Of a stretch of 64,000 nucleotides of DNA, positions 1 through 7,348 are shown piece after piece (position 1 is the first letter of the stretch; each line of letters opens with the position of its first letter). The position numbers and the translations under genes are program-made. Source of the DNA: an uncultured bacterium (GTDB lineage Bacteria; Desulfobacterota; Syntrophorhabdia; Syntrophorhabdales; JANXAF01); NCBI GenBank assembly GCA_938084905.1, contig CALKEQ010000008.1, positions 62,001-126,000 of the forward strand, in the 5' to 3' direction. The notes below the pieces were generated by a model. It was not told the DNA's origin. It did no database searches and saw nothing but the letters and a program-made list of their open reading frames with translations.

Positions 1-313
1 CGCACCCGGTGGTAAGTGTTCTTTTTTCGGGAGGTTTAAAATCCGTGTTCTTTATGCGCACATCCACAACCCCTTCCTCCTCGCAAACCCTAAGAACTAG
101 AACGTCTTCGACTCCTTTGATTATGCCCTCCAGATAGAGGAAGCCGAGTACAAGGCAGTTCGTCTTTATAGGCGTACACTGAATGGTGACAAGCTCCTCT
201 CCGTTAACGTAAAGTACAAATGGTACTTCTTTTGGGATCGAGATGGAGCCTTGAGTGAAGGCTCCTCTTTCGTATTTAATGTACGGAACGTCTTTTACGA
301 TCGCCTCTTCCAT
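1..313 (-). CDS. fdhD: FdhD, formate dehydrogenase accessory sulfurtransferase (N-terminal part, cut by window edge)
   Basis: About 104 residues are visible and the frame stays open to base 1, so the gene continues outside the window. The visible part has the FdhD pattern: a short strand-rich start, LYVNGEELVTIQCTP, then CLVLGFLYLEGII, and at the edge LTTGC, just before the active-site cysteine region. The family transfers sulfur from a cysteine desulfurase to the molybdenum cofactor of formate dehydrogenase in the cytoplasm. The ORF track misses it because it is truncated. I chose the ATG at 313 since it lies just downstream of a good promoter. The distant yedE/tusA pair (58.4-59.7 kb) fits a selenium-dependent formate dehydrogenase in the same genome, which is inference. 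Confidence 0.82.
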   Translation of the reverse strand, partial: MEEAIVKDVPYIKYERGAFTQGSISIPKEVPFVLYVNGEELVTIQCTPIKTNCLVLGFLYLEGIIKGVEDVLVLRVCEEEGVVDVRIKNTDFKPPEKRTLTTGC

Positions 314-329
314 CTCTAGATGCTGGAAA

Positions 330-358
330 AGTATAGCTGGCAGTAATTGGCTTGTCAA
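330..358 (-). promoter_or_regulatory. Sigma-70-type promoter for fdhD
   Basis: On the minus strand TTGACA is followed after 17 nt by TATACT. The predicted transcription start lies about 9 nt before the fdhD ATG, so the leader would be very short. It is divergent from the rrf2 promoter 15 bp away. Confidence 0.7.
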
Positions 359-373
359 GAAAACGTAGGAATC

Positions 374-403
374 TTGATATTTTAGCTGCTAAAATGGTAT
401 TCT
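374..403 (+). promoter_or_regulatory. Promoter for the Rrf2-family regulator gene
   Basis: TTGATA, an 18-nt spacer and TATTCT precede the gene; an AAGGG Shine-Dalgarno-like run follows before the ATG at 418. The spacer carries the palindrome listed separately. Confidence 0.55.
379..395. promoter_or_regulatory. Palindromic operator between -35 and -10 of the rrf2 promoter
   Basis: A perfect inverted repeat, ATTTTAGC-t-GCTAAAAT, fills the spacer of the rrf2 promoter. Rrf2 proteins are dimers that bind dyads of roughly this size, so an autoregulatory operator is the simplest reading. Its position would block RNA polymerase directly. Confidence 0.6.
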
Positions 404-417
404 AATGAGAAAGGGCT

Positions 418-882
418 ATGAAGCTTCCAACCCAAATAAGGTACGGAACCAGGGCCTTATTTTACATTGCCTTTCAAAAGGGAGGGGAATACACCCAAAC
501 AAAGGAGATTTCCCAAAAAGAGGACATCCCTGCCAGATTCCTTGAGCAGATATTCCAGAAACTAAAAAAAGCGGGACTCGTGGGAAGTACGAGAGGTCCA
601 GCAGGAGGTTACTACCTTTTGAGAAGACCTGAGGAGATATCAGTCGGAGATATTGTGCGGGCTATACTTGGAGCAGATTTGCAGCTTGTTCCCTGTACTG
701 AAAGAAGGTCAAAAGGTCCGTGCAAAAGAAGGGATACATGTGTGGCATCTCAAATATGGGCCACCGCTTCTAAGATGGTTATGGACTATTTTAACTCAAT
801 CACCCTCAAGGACATGTGTGATAAAGCGAAAAAACTAGGTTTTGAAAGAGAAATAGAAAAGAGGCTCATCTACCACATCTAG
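418..882 (+). CDS. Rrf2-family transcriptional regulator with a three-cysteine cluster site
   Basis: A 154-residue winged-helix protein. The start is typical of Rrf2/IscR proteins (KLPTQIRYGTRALFYIA), followed by the recognition-helix region EDIPARFLEQIFQKLKKAGLV and the wing STRGPAGGYYL. Residues around 93-108 carry cysteines in the order PC-x8-C-x5-C, close to the C-x5-C-x5-C of IscR, so an Fe-S cluster is likely and the protein probably senses iron, oxygen or redox state. It is divergent from fdhD, which may be a target. The C-terminal tail is Lys/Arg-rich. The target regulon cannot be read from the sequence beyond the operator in its own promoter. Confidence 0.88.
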   Translation: MKLPTQIRYGTRALFYIAFQKGGEYTQTKEISQKEDIPARFLEQIFQKLKKAGLVGSTRGPAGGYYLLRRPEEISVGDIVRAILGADLQLVPCTERRSKGPCKRRDTCVASQIWATASKMVMDYFNSITLKDMCDKAKKLGFEREIEKRLIYHI

Positions 883-896
883 AGCCTCTTTCTTTT
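858..896. terminator. Bidirectional intrinsic terminator between convergent genes
   Basis: AAAGAGGCTC (858-867) pairs with GAGCCTCTTT (882-891). A T-rich tract follows on both strands, and the hairpin overlaps the rrf2 stop codon. It can end both rrf2 (+) and the nucleoside phosphorylase operon (-). Confidence 0.75.
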
Positions 897-901
897 CCCC
901 T

Positions 902-1669
902 TTAAAGGACAAAATTTTCCAATATTAACCTTAGGGCCCTTTCTTTCCCCTGCAAAAATTCTTTTAGATAGAATCCTGGGATCCAGCCAGAATTTTTCAA
1001 GATATCCGAAACCACAAGGAAAGCGATCCCATCAACTCCCAAAAAGTTACATACCGCATAAAACGAGGCAACTTCCATGTCCACAACATGAGCCCCTTTT
1101 GATCTGAATTGCTCGATTTTCCCTTTGGTCTCTCTGTAAAGGCCATCTGTGGTCCAGACAAGGCAGGAAGATATCCCCTCTCTTTCAATCAATGGCTTCA
1201 AATTTTCAAACCAGGTCGAAGACACGACTTCTTCTTTTACTCCGTAATGGCGGGAGGTCCCTTCGTCGCAGATGGCTCCTTTTGCAATAACTATGTCTCC
1301 TATTGAAATCCATTCCACGAGAGAGCCGCAGAAGCCAAAGATTAGGATTTCTTTCGTGCCAAATTGGACAACCTCTTCTGTAAGCTGGGCTAGACACGGT
1401 CCTGAAGGAAAGGATCTAACAAAAATAGTTTCCCTTCCATGGATCTCGTATATTTTCCTATACGGGTACCAGTTCGGGTTTAGAGTTGCCCCACTTTTTT
1501 CCTTTAGAAATTCGAGAGATTTCTTGTCAAACGTTATTATTGCCCTTTTTTTTAAAAGAAGCTCCTCTGGGGGTTTTAAAGTTAACGCTCCAACAAGATC
1601 TCTCGGATTGAAAACAGGCTTTTCCAGATCATCTGAGCTTTTCTGAGAATATTTTTCTGAGCTTTTCAT
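902..1669 (-). CDS. Nucleoside phosphorylase / nucleosidase (PNP_UDP family)
   Basis: A 255-residue cytoplasmic enzyme of the purine nucleoside phosphorylase / uridine phosphorylase / MTA-SAH nucleosidase superfamily. Visible signatures are FGFCGSLVEWISIGDIVI, EGTSRHYG, TDGLYRET and VDMEVASFYAV; the ME pair binds the ribose hydroxyls in this fold. Substrate choice (uridine, purine nucleoside or methylthioadenosine) cannot be decided. It is the last gene of a three-gene minus-strand operon and overlaps the HIT gene by 41 nt at the ATG used. No Shine-Dalgarno sequence is seen at that ATG, so the true start may lie further inside, near residues 15-30. Confidence 0.78.
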   Translation of the reverse strand: MKSSEKYSQKSSDDLEKPVFNPRDLVGALTLKPPEELLLKKRAIITFDKKSLEFLKEKSGATLNPNWYPYRKIYEIHGRETIFVRSFPSGPCLAQLTEEVVQFGTKEILIFGFCGSLVEWISIGDIVIAKGAICDEGTSRHYGVKEEVVSSTWFENLKPLIEREGISSCLVWTTDGLYRETKGKIEQFRSKGAHVVDMEVASFYAVCNFLGVDGIAFLVVSDILKNSGWIPGFYLKEFLQGKERALRLILENFVL

Positions 1670-2117
1670 ATGTTGAGCGGATGTGTTCGGATATGACTTT
1701 AGTTTCCGCTATAACTGGCATAAAATTTGTGTCTCCGAACCATCTTGGTACGACATGCACATGGATGTGGTCCTCAAGACCAGCCCCTGCAGCCCTCCCT
1801 ATATTTAAACCGATATTCAGTCCGTCTGCCCCAAAATTCTCTCTAAAGATGGAGCTGAGCATCTTTACAAGTCTCATCATATCAAGAATCTCTGAATCTT
1901 CTAATTCTTCTATTGAGCCTACGTGTCTTTTTGGAGCAACCATTACATGTCCGCTTGAGTAGGGATAGCGGTTCATTATAACGAAGGCTTTCTCAAGCTT
2001 TGCCACAACAAGGGCACTTTTTTCATCAACGTTATCGATGCAGAGAAAACAGGATGCTTCCACTTTGTATGGCTGGGTTACATACTCAACTCTCCAAGGT
2101 GCCCATATCCTTTCCAC
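1629..2117 (-). CDS. HIT-family nucleotide hydrolase/phosphorylase (Ap4A-type)
   Basis: A 162-residue histidine-triad protein. The start MERIWAPWRVEYV is typical of the bacterial Ap4A phosphorylase-like HIT branch, and the catalytic triad HIHVHVVPRW lies near the C-terminus. NRYPYSSGHVMVAPKRHV is the usual HIT core. Such enzymes cleave dinucleoside polyphosphates or adenylylated small molecules. It lies 3 nt downstream of the HNH gene, whose stop it follows, so the two are co-transcribed. The association with a nucleosidase suggests nucleotide salvage or house-cleaning, which is inference. Confidence 0.87.
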   Translation of the reverse strand: MERIWAPWRVEYVTQPYKVEASCFLCIDNVDEKSALVVAKLEKAFVIMNRYPYSSGHVMVAPKRHVGSIEELEDSEILDMMRLVKMLSSIFRENFGADGLNIGLNIGRAAGAGLEDHIHVHVVPRWFGDTNFMPVIAETKVISEHIRSTYEKLRKIFSEKLR

Positions 2118-2120
2118 TTT

Positions 2121-2636
2121 TCACTCCTTTACAAAAACGTAGTCCTTCCAGTGTTCTGGGAGGGTCTTTATGCCCGTATGGAGCATTATCATGTAGAAGG
2201 CTGTAGGTCTTGAGGGCCTCTTTTTTAGTGACATTCCCGCCTCCTCTGGCAGTTTGTCCCCCTTTTTTACGTTACACTGGATACAGCAAGTCACAATATT
2301 TGACCACTCTGTAATCCCTCCTCTCGATTTTGGCACGATATGGTCGCATGTGAGGTATTTAGGTTCTAACTTTTTCCCACAGTACTGACATGTGTATCCG
2401 TCCCTGAGGAATATGTTTTTCCTGGAGAATTTTACATTTCTGTGGTTGTTATTTTTTACAAACCTGAGAAGCCTTATAACTGCAGGCTGCTTTATCTCAC
2501 AGGAGACTCCTTTTATTTTTCGGTCGTATTCCTTCAGAACCTCAACCTTTCCCAAATAAAGGAGGGTCACCGCCTTTTTCCAAGAAACTATACTCAGAGG
2601 CTCGTAAGAGGTATTCAGCAGGAGAGTCTTTTCCAT
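2121..2636 (-). CDS. HNH endonuclease family protein
   Basis: A 171-residue protein with the N-terminal LLLNTSYEPLSIVSWKKA block of stand-alone chromosomal HNH proteins, then a zinc-ribbon HNH fold: CQYCGKKL, CDHIVPKSRGG, and NIVTCCIQCNVKKG. The DH pair and the following N/H positions are the metal and catalytic site, and the four CxxC cysteines hold the structural zinc. This branch is widespread in bacteria and its role is not settled; it is not linked here to a restriction system or intron. First gene of the operon. Its start codon lies only 10 nt after a -10 element with no Shine-Dalgarno sequence, so the mRNA may be near-leaderless. Confidence 0.85.
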   Translation of the reverse strand: MEKTLLLNTSYEPLSIVSWKKAVTLLYLGKVEVLKEYDRKIKGVSCEIKQPAVIRLLRFVKNNNHRNVKFSRKNIFLRDGYTCQYCGKKLEPKYLTCDHIVPKSRGGITEWSNIVTCCIQCNVKKGDKLPEEAGMSLKKRPSRPTAFYMIMLHTGIKTLPEHWKDYVFVKE

Positions 2637-2646
2637 AGTTTAACCA

Positions 2647-2676
2647 TAAATACCGTTTTTTCTCCGCTTATGTCAA
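2647..2676 (-). promoter_or_regulatory. Promoter for the HNH-HIT-nucleosidase operon
   Basis: TTGACA, an 18-nt spacer and TATTTA on the minus strand. The -10 ends 10 nt before the HNH ATG, predicting a leader of only a few nucleotides. Confidence 0.6.
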
Positions 2677-2796
2677 GAGCCTGGCTTCCCATCTGGACTT
2701 TTTCCTTTAAGGCCATATCCTTCCATCCAAATGGCCTACCTCGACGGATGAACTAACTACACCTCAAAAGATTTTTGCCTTTTTAAACCTTAAACT

Positions 2797-2825
2797 ACAA
2801 AAAATGAACCCGGGATTTCCCGGGT
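2797..2825 (-). terminator. Intrinsic terminator after the carboxyltransferase gene
   Basis: On the minus strand a CCCGGG-AAAT-CCCGGG hairpin lies just after the stop codon and is followed by TTCATTTTTT. This is a compact GC-rich stem with a T-tract. Confidence 0.8.
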
Positions 2826-2831
2826 CTTAGG

Positions 2832-4388
2832 TTAAAGGTTTATATTTGAGTACTTCTTATCAGGTCTTTTTGCTCTTTTGTTTTCCAGTACCTCAAGGGC
2901 CCTACAGATGTACTTCCTTGTATACCTCGGCATAATAACGTCGTCCACATAACCACGTTCTGCGGCCTGGTAGGGATTCTCCAATTTAGATCTGTACTCC
3001 TCTATCAGCCTCTTTGCAGTCTCCTTTGGGTTTTCCGACTGCTTTATTTCCTTGGCGTATATTACACTTGCAGCAGTCTCCGCTCCAACTATGTTTATCT
3101 TGGCTGTGGGCCATGCAAAGACAAGATCTGCACCTATGCTTTTGTCTAGCATTGCGTAATGGGCTCCAGCGTACGACTTCCCTATTATTATTGATATGAG
3201 AGGAACCGTAGCCTCAGACCAGGCAAAAAGAGTCTTAGCTCCATGGCGCAAGATTCCTCTCCATTCATGGTACGAACCTATCCAGAACGCGGGACAGTCG
3301 ACGAATGTGACAACCGGGATGTTAAAAAGGTCACAGAAGCGCACGAACCTTGCCAATTTATCGGAAGCGTCACAATCGAGTCCACCCATGAGGACTTTAG
3401 GCTGGTTTGCAACGATTCCAGCGACCCGACCATCGAACCTGGCAAATCCGACTATCAGGTTCTGGGCAAAGTACTTGTGGATTTCGAAGAAGCTACCTTT
3501 ATCAACTACCATCTCGATCAATGGCTTCATGTCGTAAGGTGTCCTCAATGCTGGATCCGGCAGATACTCATCAAGTTCAGGGATCTCCCTTTCTGGATCA
3601 TCGTACCTCTCACCCCTCGGTGGTTTCTCTTTGTTGTTTGAGGGAAGATAGGAGAGGAGCTTTTTGCAAAGCTCTATACATTCATAATCGTCCTCACCAA
3701 CTATATGGGTACTGCCAGCTTTTTTTGCATGAGGTTCCCATCCGCAAAGTTCTTCTAGAGTTATGTCCTCTCCGGTCTGCGTTTTGACAAAGGCAGGTCC
3801 TGCAATGCCTATAAATCCGGTCTTTTTACTCTGAATGAGAAAATCGTTCATAATCGGATGGTAAGCCTGCCCGCCGAGGCACGGTCCAAGTAAAAGGGCG
3901 ATCTGGGGAATAACACCGGATGCGAGAGTCTGAGCCCTGAAGAGCCAGCCATAGGCTTCTAGGCAATCTATTCCCTCCTGAAGCCTGGCTCCTGCGGAGT
4001 CATTTATACCTATGAAGGGCCAACCCTTTTCCATAGCGAACTCTATTGCCCAGACAAACTTCTTTCCATGGTACTCTCCGTAAGTTCCAGCCATTGCCGT
4101 GTAATCTTCGGAGGCAATGACCACGTACCTTCCATTTACCTTACCATAGCCGGTTATCACTCCCTCTGCAGGGATGTATCTGTCTGCCATCCCGAACTTT
4201 GTCTGTCTGTGCGTGACGAAAAGCCCAACCTCGGTAAAAGTTCCAGGGTCACAGAGGAGTTCAATCCTTTCCCTTGCATTGGTCTGACCCTTTTCTTTTC
4301 TCTTTCTCAGTTCCTCTTCCCCGCCCATTGCAAGCGCTCTCTGTCTTCTCTTCATGTACTCATCGTATATCTGATCGAACTTGCCCAT
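2832..4388 (-). CDS. Acyl-CoA carboxylase, carboxyltransferase (beta) subunit
   Basis: A 518-residue cytoplasmic protein from the start used here, the normal length for propionyl-CoA/methylmalonyl-CoA-type carboxyltransferases. Both crotonase-fold halves are visible: AMAGTYGEYHGKKFVWAIEFA and INDSAGARLQEGI in the first, MGGLDCDASDKLARFVRFCD and VDCPAFWIGSYHEWRGILRHG in the second. It moves CO2 between biotin and an acyl-CoA, or the reverse in a sodium-pump decarboxylase. No biotin carboxylase or biotin carrier gene lies nearby, so its partners are elsewhere. The ORF track starts at 4472, but that extension contains a consensus promoter. The tandem ATGs at 4391/4388 follow GGGAGGAG and are the credible starts. 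It is divergent from bioA. Confidence 0.88.
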   Translation of the reverse strand: MGKFDQIYDEYMKRRQRALAMGGEEELRKRKEKGQTNARERIELLCDPGTFTEVGLFVTHRQTKFGMADRYIPAEGVITGYGKVNGRYVVIASEDYTAMAGTYGEYHGKKFVWAIEFAMEKGWPFIGINDSAGARLQEGIDCLEAYGWLFRAQTLASGVIPQIALLLGPCLGGQAYHPIMNDFLIQSKKTGFIGIAGPAFVKTQTGEDITLEELCGWEPHAKKAGSTHIVGEDDYECIELCKKLLSYLPSNNKEKPPRGERYDDPEREIPELDEYLPDPALRTPYDMKPLIEMVVDKGSFFEIHKYFAQNLIVGFARFDGRVAGIVANQPKVLMGGLDCDASDKLARFVRFCDLFNIPVVTFVDCPAFWIGSYHEWRGILRHGAKTLFAWSEATVPLISIIIGKSYAGAHYAMLDKSIGADLVFAWPTAKINIVGAETAASVIYAKEIKQSENPKETAKRLIEEYRSKLENPYQAAERGYVDDVIMPRYTRKYICRALEVLENKRAKRPDKKYSNINL

Positions 4389-4427
4389 CATCTCCTCCCA
4401 GGTTATGTTATTTTTTTCACATTTTGT

Positions 4428-4456
4428 ATTATATTTTCTCCTTTCCCCATTGTCAA
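4428..4456 (-). promoter_or_regulatory. Consensus sigma-70-type promoter for the carboxyltransferase gene
   Basis: TTGACA, exactly 17 nt, then TATAAT on the minus strand: a perfect match to consensus at optimal spacing. It lies inside the N-terminal extension of the ORF-track call and therefore corrects the start of that gene. Confidence 0.85.
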
Positions 4457-4521
4457 TAAAATTGATTGACATACGCTTAACTTTTCATGCTTGGAAGCAC
4501 GCCTTTTTTGAAAAATTCGAG

Positions 4522-4549
4522 TTGACACCTTTGACTTCGAAATTGTAAA
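4522..4549 (+). promoter_or_regulatory. Probable promoter for bioA
   Basis: TTGACA, 16 nt, TGTAAA, followed by an AGGAG Shine-Dalgarno sequence 8-9 nt before the ATG at 4576. No BirA-type operator dyad is visible. Confidence 0.5.
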
Positions 4550-4575
4550 AAAACAAAAAACTTTAGGAGCCCCTT

Positions 4576-5940
4576 ATGGAGCCTTATGAGAAGAGCAAAC
4601 TCTCCGAGTGGGACAAGGAGTACGTCTGGCACCCTTTTACCCAGATGAAAGAGTACGTAGAAGGGGAACCACTTATAATTGAGAGAGGAGAGGGTTTCTA
4701 CTTAATAGACACTGAGGGAAGAAGATACATCGACGGTACCTCATCCATATGGGTAAACGTCTTTGGTTACACCAAAGAAGAACTAAAAAGAGCAATAATA
4801 GAACAAACCGAAAGACTCCCACATTCAACTTTGTTGGGGCTTGCGAACGTACCTTCAATAATTCTTGCAAAAAAACTGGTTGAGATAGTACCTCGGGGGC
4901 TGAAGAAGGTTTTCTACTCTGATAACGGTTCTACAGCCGTAGAGATTGCTCTTAAAATGACTTACCATTTTTGGCAGCTAAAAGGGGAGAAGAAGAGAAA
5001 GTATTTCGTATCGTTCAGAAACGGATATCACGGTGATACTTTAGGAGCGGTTAGTGTTGGAGGAATAGATCTTTTTCACAAGGTTTATAGACCCCTCCTA
5101 TTCAAATCTTACAAGGCACCCTCTCCTTACTGTTACAGATGTCCACTCAAGCTATCGAGAAATAAGTGTACGATGGAATGTGTTTCCATATTTGAGCATA
5201 TGGTCTTGGAGCATAAAGATGAGTTGTGCGGGGTAATAATCGAACCTTACGTTCAGGGAGCAGGAGGCATAATAGTCCAGCCTGAGGGTTTTATTTCGAA
5301 AATCTGGAGGATAACAAAGGAAAACAAATTAATCTTTATTGCCGATGAGGTAGCCACAGGTTTTGGAAGAACGGGCACGCTCTTTGCGTGCGAAAAGGAG
5401 AACATAATTCCAGATATAATCTGTCTCTCAAAAAGCATGACTGGCGGCTACCTTCCCCTTGCTGCCACCATAACAACTGAAGAGATATACAACGCCTTTC
5501 TTGGAAGATATGAGGAGTTCAAAACCTTCTTCCACGGTCATACTTACACTGGAAACCCGATTGCGTGTAATCTAGCGCTTGCCAATCTGGAACTTTTTGA
5601 GAAGGAGAACCTCTTGGCGAAGATAAGAGAAAGGATAGAGTTTGCAAAAAAAGAGCTCGTAAGATTCAATGATCTTTCGCATGTTGGTGATGTCCGGCAG
5701 GGAGGGCTGATGATAGGGATTGAACTCGTTCAAAACAAGAAAGACAAAAAAGCTTATCCTCCAGAAAAAAAGATGGGTCAGAGGGTCATACTTAAAGCAA
5801 GGGAGAAGGGTTTGATTTTAAGGCCCTTAGGCGATGTAATAGTTATTATGCCACCCCTTGCAATAGACGAAAAGACGCTAAAGAGAATTCTGGACATAAC
5901 ATTTGAAAGCATATACGAGGTCACGGAAAAGGAGACGTGA
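4576..5940 (+). CDS. bioA: Adenosylmethionine-8-amino-7-oxononanoate aminotransferase
   Basis: A 454-residue fold-type I PLP aminotransferase. It converts KAPA to DAPA in biotin synthesis, with SAM as usual amino donor. Signatures: VWHPFTQMKEY near the start, the SIWVNVFGY substrate-site region, YSDNGSTAVEIALKM, RNGYHGDTLGAVSVGG, the Asp of IADEVATGFGRTG, and the PLP lysine in CLSKSMTGGYLPLA. A small cysteine-bearing insertion (YCYRCPLKLSRNKC) sits after the HGDT block; I recall a similar one in deltaproteobacterial BioA. It stands alone, divergent from a biotin-dependent carboxyltransferase; the rest of the biotin pathway is not in the window. Confidence 0.92.
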   Translation: MEPYEKSKLSEWDKEYVWHPFTQMKEYVEGEPLIIERGEGFYLIDTEGRRYIDGTSSIWVNVFGYTKEELKRAIIEQTERLPHSTLLGLANVPSIILAKKLVEIVPRGLKKVFYSDNGSTAVEIALKMTYHFWQLKGEKKRKYFVSFRNGYHGDTLGAVSVGGIDLFHKVYRPLLFKSYKAPSPYCYRCPLKLSRNKCTMECVSIFEHMVLEHKDELCGVIIEPYVQGAGGIIVQPEGFISKIWRITKENKLIFIADEVATGFGRTGTLFACEKENIIPDIICLSKSMTGGYLPLAATITTEEIYNAFLGRYEEFKTFFHGHTYTGNPIACNLALANLELFEKENLLAKIRERIEFAKKELVRFNDLSHVGDVRQGGLMIGIELVQNKKDKKAYPPEKKMGQRVILKAREKGLILRPLGDVIVIMPPLAIDEKTLKRILDITFESIYEVTEKET

Positions 5941-5946
5941 TAAAGA

Positions 5947-5975
5947 TTGACAATTGCCTTTTTAGGTGATAGAAG
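5947..5975 (+). promoter_or_regulatory. Possible promoter for the small secreted protein / TRAP operon
   Basis: TTGACA with a 17-nt spacer and a weak TAGAAG -10, ending 6 nt before the ATG at 5982. The -35 is perfect, the -10 is poor. Confidence 0.35.
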
Positions 5976-5981
5976 ATAGGC

Positions 5982-6302
5982 ATGAAGTTTTTGGCTCTGA
6001 TTTCCATTTTGTTTCTCATTTTTCCAGTTTCTCAGATTGAGGCGAAAGATGATCTTTCTTCAAAGGAGATCCCTTCGGGGGAATCGATGCTCTTTGACCT
6101 TTTGGTTCTCAGACCCCTTGGCATTGGCGCATGTGCTTTAGGAATCGCAGTATCCATTGTGAGCATCCCCTTTAACTTGGCTAATCCAAACCCTGAATAC
6201 GTAACAAAAAAATTCATAACCGAACCTTTTGAATACACTTTTCTCAGACCCCTGGGCAAAAAAGGACCGGTGGCTGAGAGAAAAGACTTCCATACAGAAT
6301 AA
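5982..6302 (+). CDS. Small secreted or periplasmic protein of unknown function (RPLG motif)
   Basis: 106 residues with a clear signal peptide (MKFLALISILFLIFPVSQIEA). The mature part has an internal echo: FDLLVLRPLGIG before a hydrophobic stretch (GACALGIAVSIVSIPFNLA), and FEYTFLRPLGKKG near the end. I recall this RPLG-hydrophobic-PFEYTFLRPLG layout from conserved hypothetical proteins of proteobacteria but know no function. It lies 11 nt upstream of dctP, which has its own strong AGGAGG site, so it is probably the first gene of the TRAP operon. A role in the periplasm next to the binding protein is possible but unsupported. Confidence 0.7.
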   Translation: MKFLALISILFLIFPVSQIEAKDDLSSKEIPSGESMLFDLLVLRPLGIGACALGIAVSIVSIPFNLANPNPEYVTKKFITEPFEYTFLRPLGKKGPVAERKDFHTE

Positions 6303-6313
6303 AGGAGGGTATT

Positions 6314-7321
6314 ATGAGAAGGCTTTTTCTAGTTACACTTCTTTTTTTCCTTGGGCTTACGCTCATCGGATCTTACTCTCAGGCGAAAACTGTCGTTCAG
6401 TACGGACACGTTGGGCCACCAGTTCACCCACAACACCACGGTGCGATGGCATTTGCCAAGTACGTGAATGAGAAGACTCAAGGTGCAATAGAGGTACAGG
6501 TCTTCCCGATGGGGCAACTGGGTGGAGAAAGGTCTATGACAGAACAGGTTCAGGCGGGAACTCTCCATATGACGGCTGTGACGGCGGGAGTACTCTCAAA
6601 TTTCGTTCCAGAGGTCATCGTTATTGAGCTTCCCTTTATCTTTCCAAGTAGGGAAGTGGCGTATAAGGTACTGGACGACAAAGAGGTAAAAGAGAGAATA
6701 GCAAAATACTGTGAGCAGAAAGGTTTCGTTTTTATCGGATATACTGAAAATGAGTTTAGGGATATAACAAACTCTAAGAGACCAATAAGAACTCCATCTG
6801 ACCTGAAAGGGCTTAAGATAAGGGTTATAGAGAGCCCCCTTCACATAGACACCTTTAAAGCCCTAGGTGCAAACCCGACTCCCATGCCATTCCCCGAAGT
6901 TTATAACGCTTTACAGCAGAAAATAATTGATGGACAGGATAACCCGCTTTACACCTCAATCCTTATGAAATTCACTGAGGTTAACAAGTACGCCACAATA
7001 ACTAACCACATACTTACCGAATGTCCAACAGTTGTGAACAAAGCTTTCTGGAACACACTCACTCCAGATGAGCAAAAAATTTTCAGAGAGGCAGCGGAGA
7101 TCCAAATAAAGGTGAATAGGGAACTGAACGCGAAGAATAGAGCAGAGGCATTGGAAAAGGCGAAGGCCCAGAAAGTTGAGGTTTACGTACTTTCAGATCA
7201 GGAAAAGGAGGCCTTTAAAAAGGCCGTAAAACCTGTTCACGAGAAGTACAGAAAAATAGTCGGGCCCGAGTGGTACGACTTTTTCGTGAAAAAAATAGAG
7301 TACTACTCAAAGAAGAAGTAA
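6314..7321 (+). CDS. dctP: TRAP transporter periplasmic substrate-binding protein (DctP type)
   Basis: 335 residues with a signal peptide (MRRLFLVTLLFFLGLTLIGSYSQA) followed by the DctP fold: MGQLGGERSMTEQVQAGTLHM, ELPFIFPSREVAY, LKGLKIRVIESPLHIDTFKALGANPTPMPFPEVYNALQQKIIDGQDNP. The Arg of LKIRV normally binds the substrate carboxylate, so an organic acid is expected. Strong AGGAGG ribosome site. The dctQ and dctM genes follow, giving a complete secondary transporter driven by an ion gradient. Substrate cannot be read from sequence. Confidence 0.93.
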   Translation: MRRLFLVTLLFFLGLTLIGSYSQAKTVVQYGHVGPPVHPQHHGAMAFAKYVNEKTQGAIEVQVFPMGQLGGERSMTEQVQAGTLHMTAVTAGVLSNFVPEVIVIELPFIFPSREVAYKVLDDKEVKERIAKYCEQKGFVFIGYTENEFRDITNSKRPIRTPSDLKGLKIRVIESPLHIDTFKALGANPTPMPFPEVYNALQQKIIDGQDNPLYTSILMKFTEVNKYATITNHILTECPTVVNKAFWNTLTPDEQKIFREAAEIQIKVNRELNAKNRAEALEKAKAQKVEVYVLSDQEKEAFKKAVKPVHEKYRKIVGPEWYDFFVKKIEYYSKKK

Positions 7322-7345
7322 GGGGGTTACCCCCCCTTTCTCCTC
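7322..7345 (+). promoter_or_regulatory. Small GC hairpin between dctP and dctQ
   Basis: GGGGG-TTA-CCCCC immediately after the dctP stop, followed by a C/T-rich run. It could attenuate transcription or protect the dctP mRNA end so that the binding protein is made in excess of the membrane subunits. Short stem, so only tentative. Confidence 0.35.
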
Positions 7346-7348
7346 TAA

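Noticed and set aside
4473-4575. BirA operator between the carboxyltransferase and bioA
   Set aside because: No TTGTAAACC-type dyad is present; only a plain promoter is visible.
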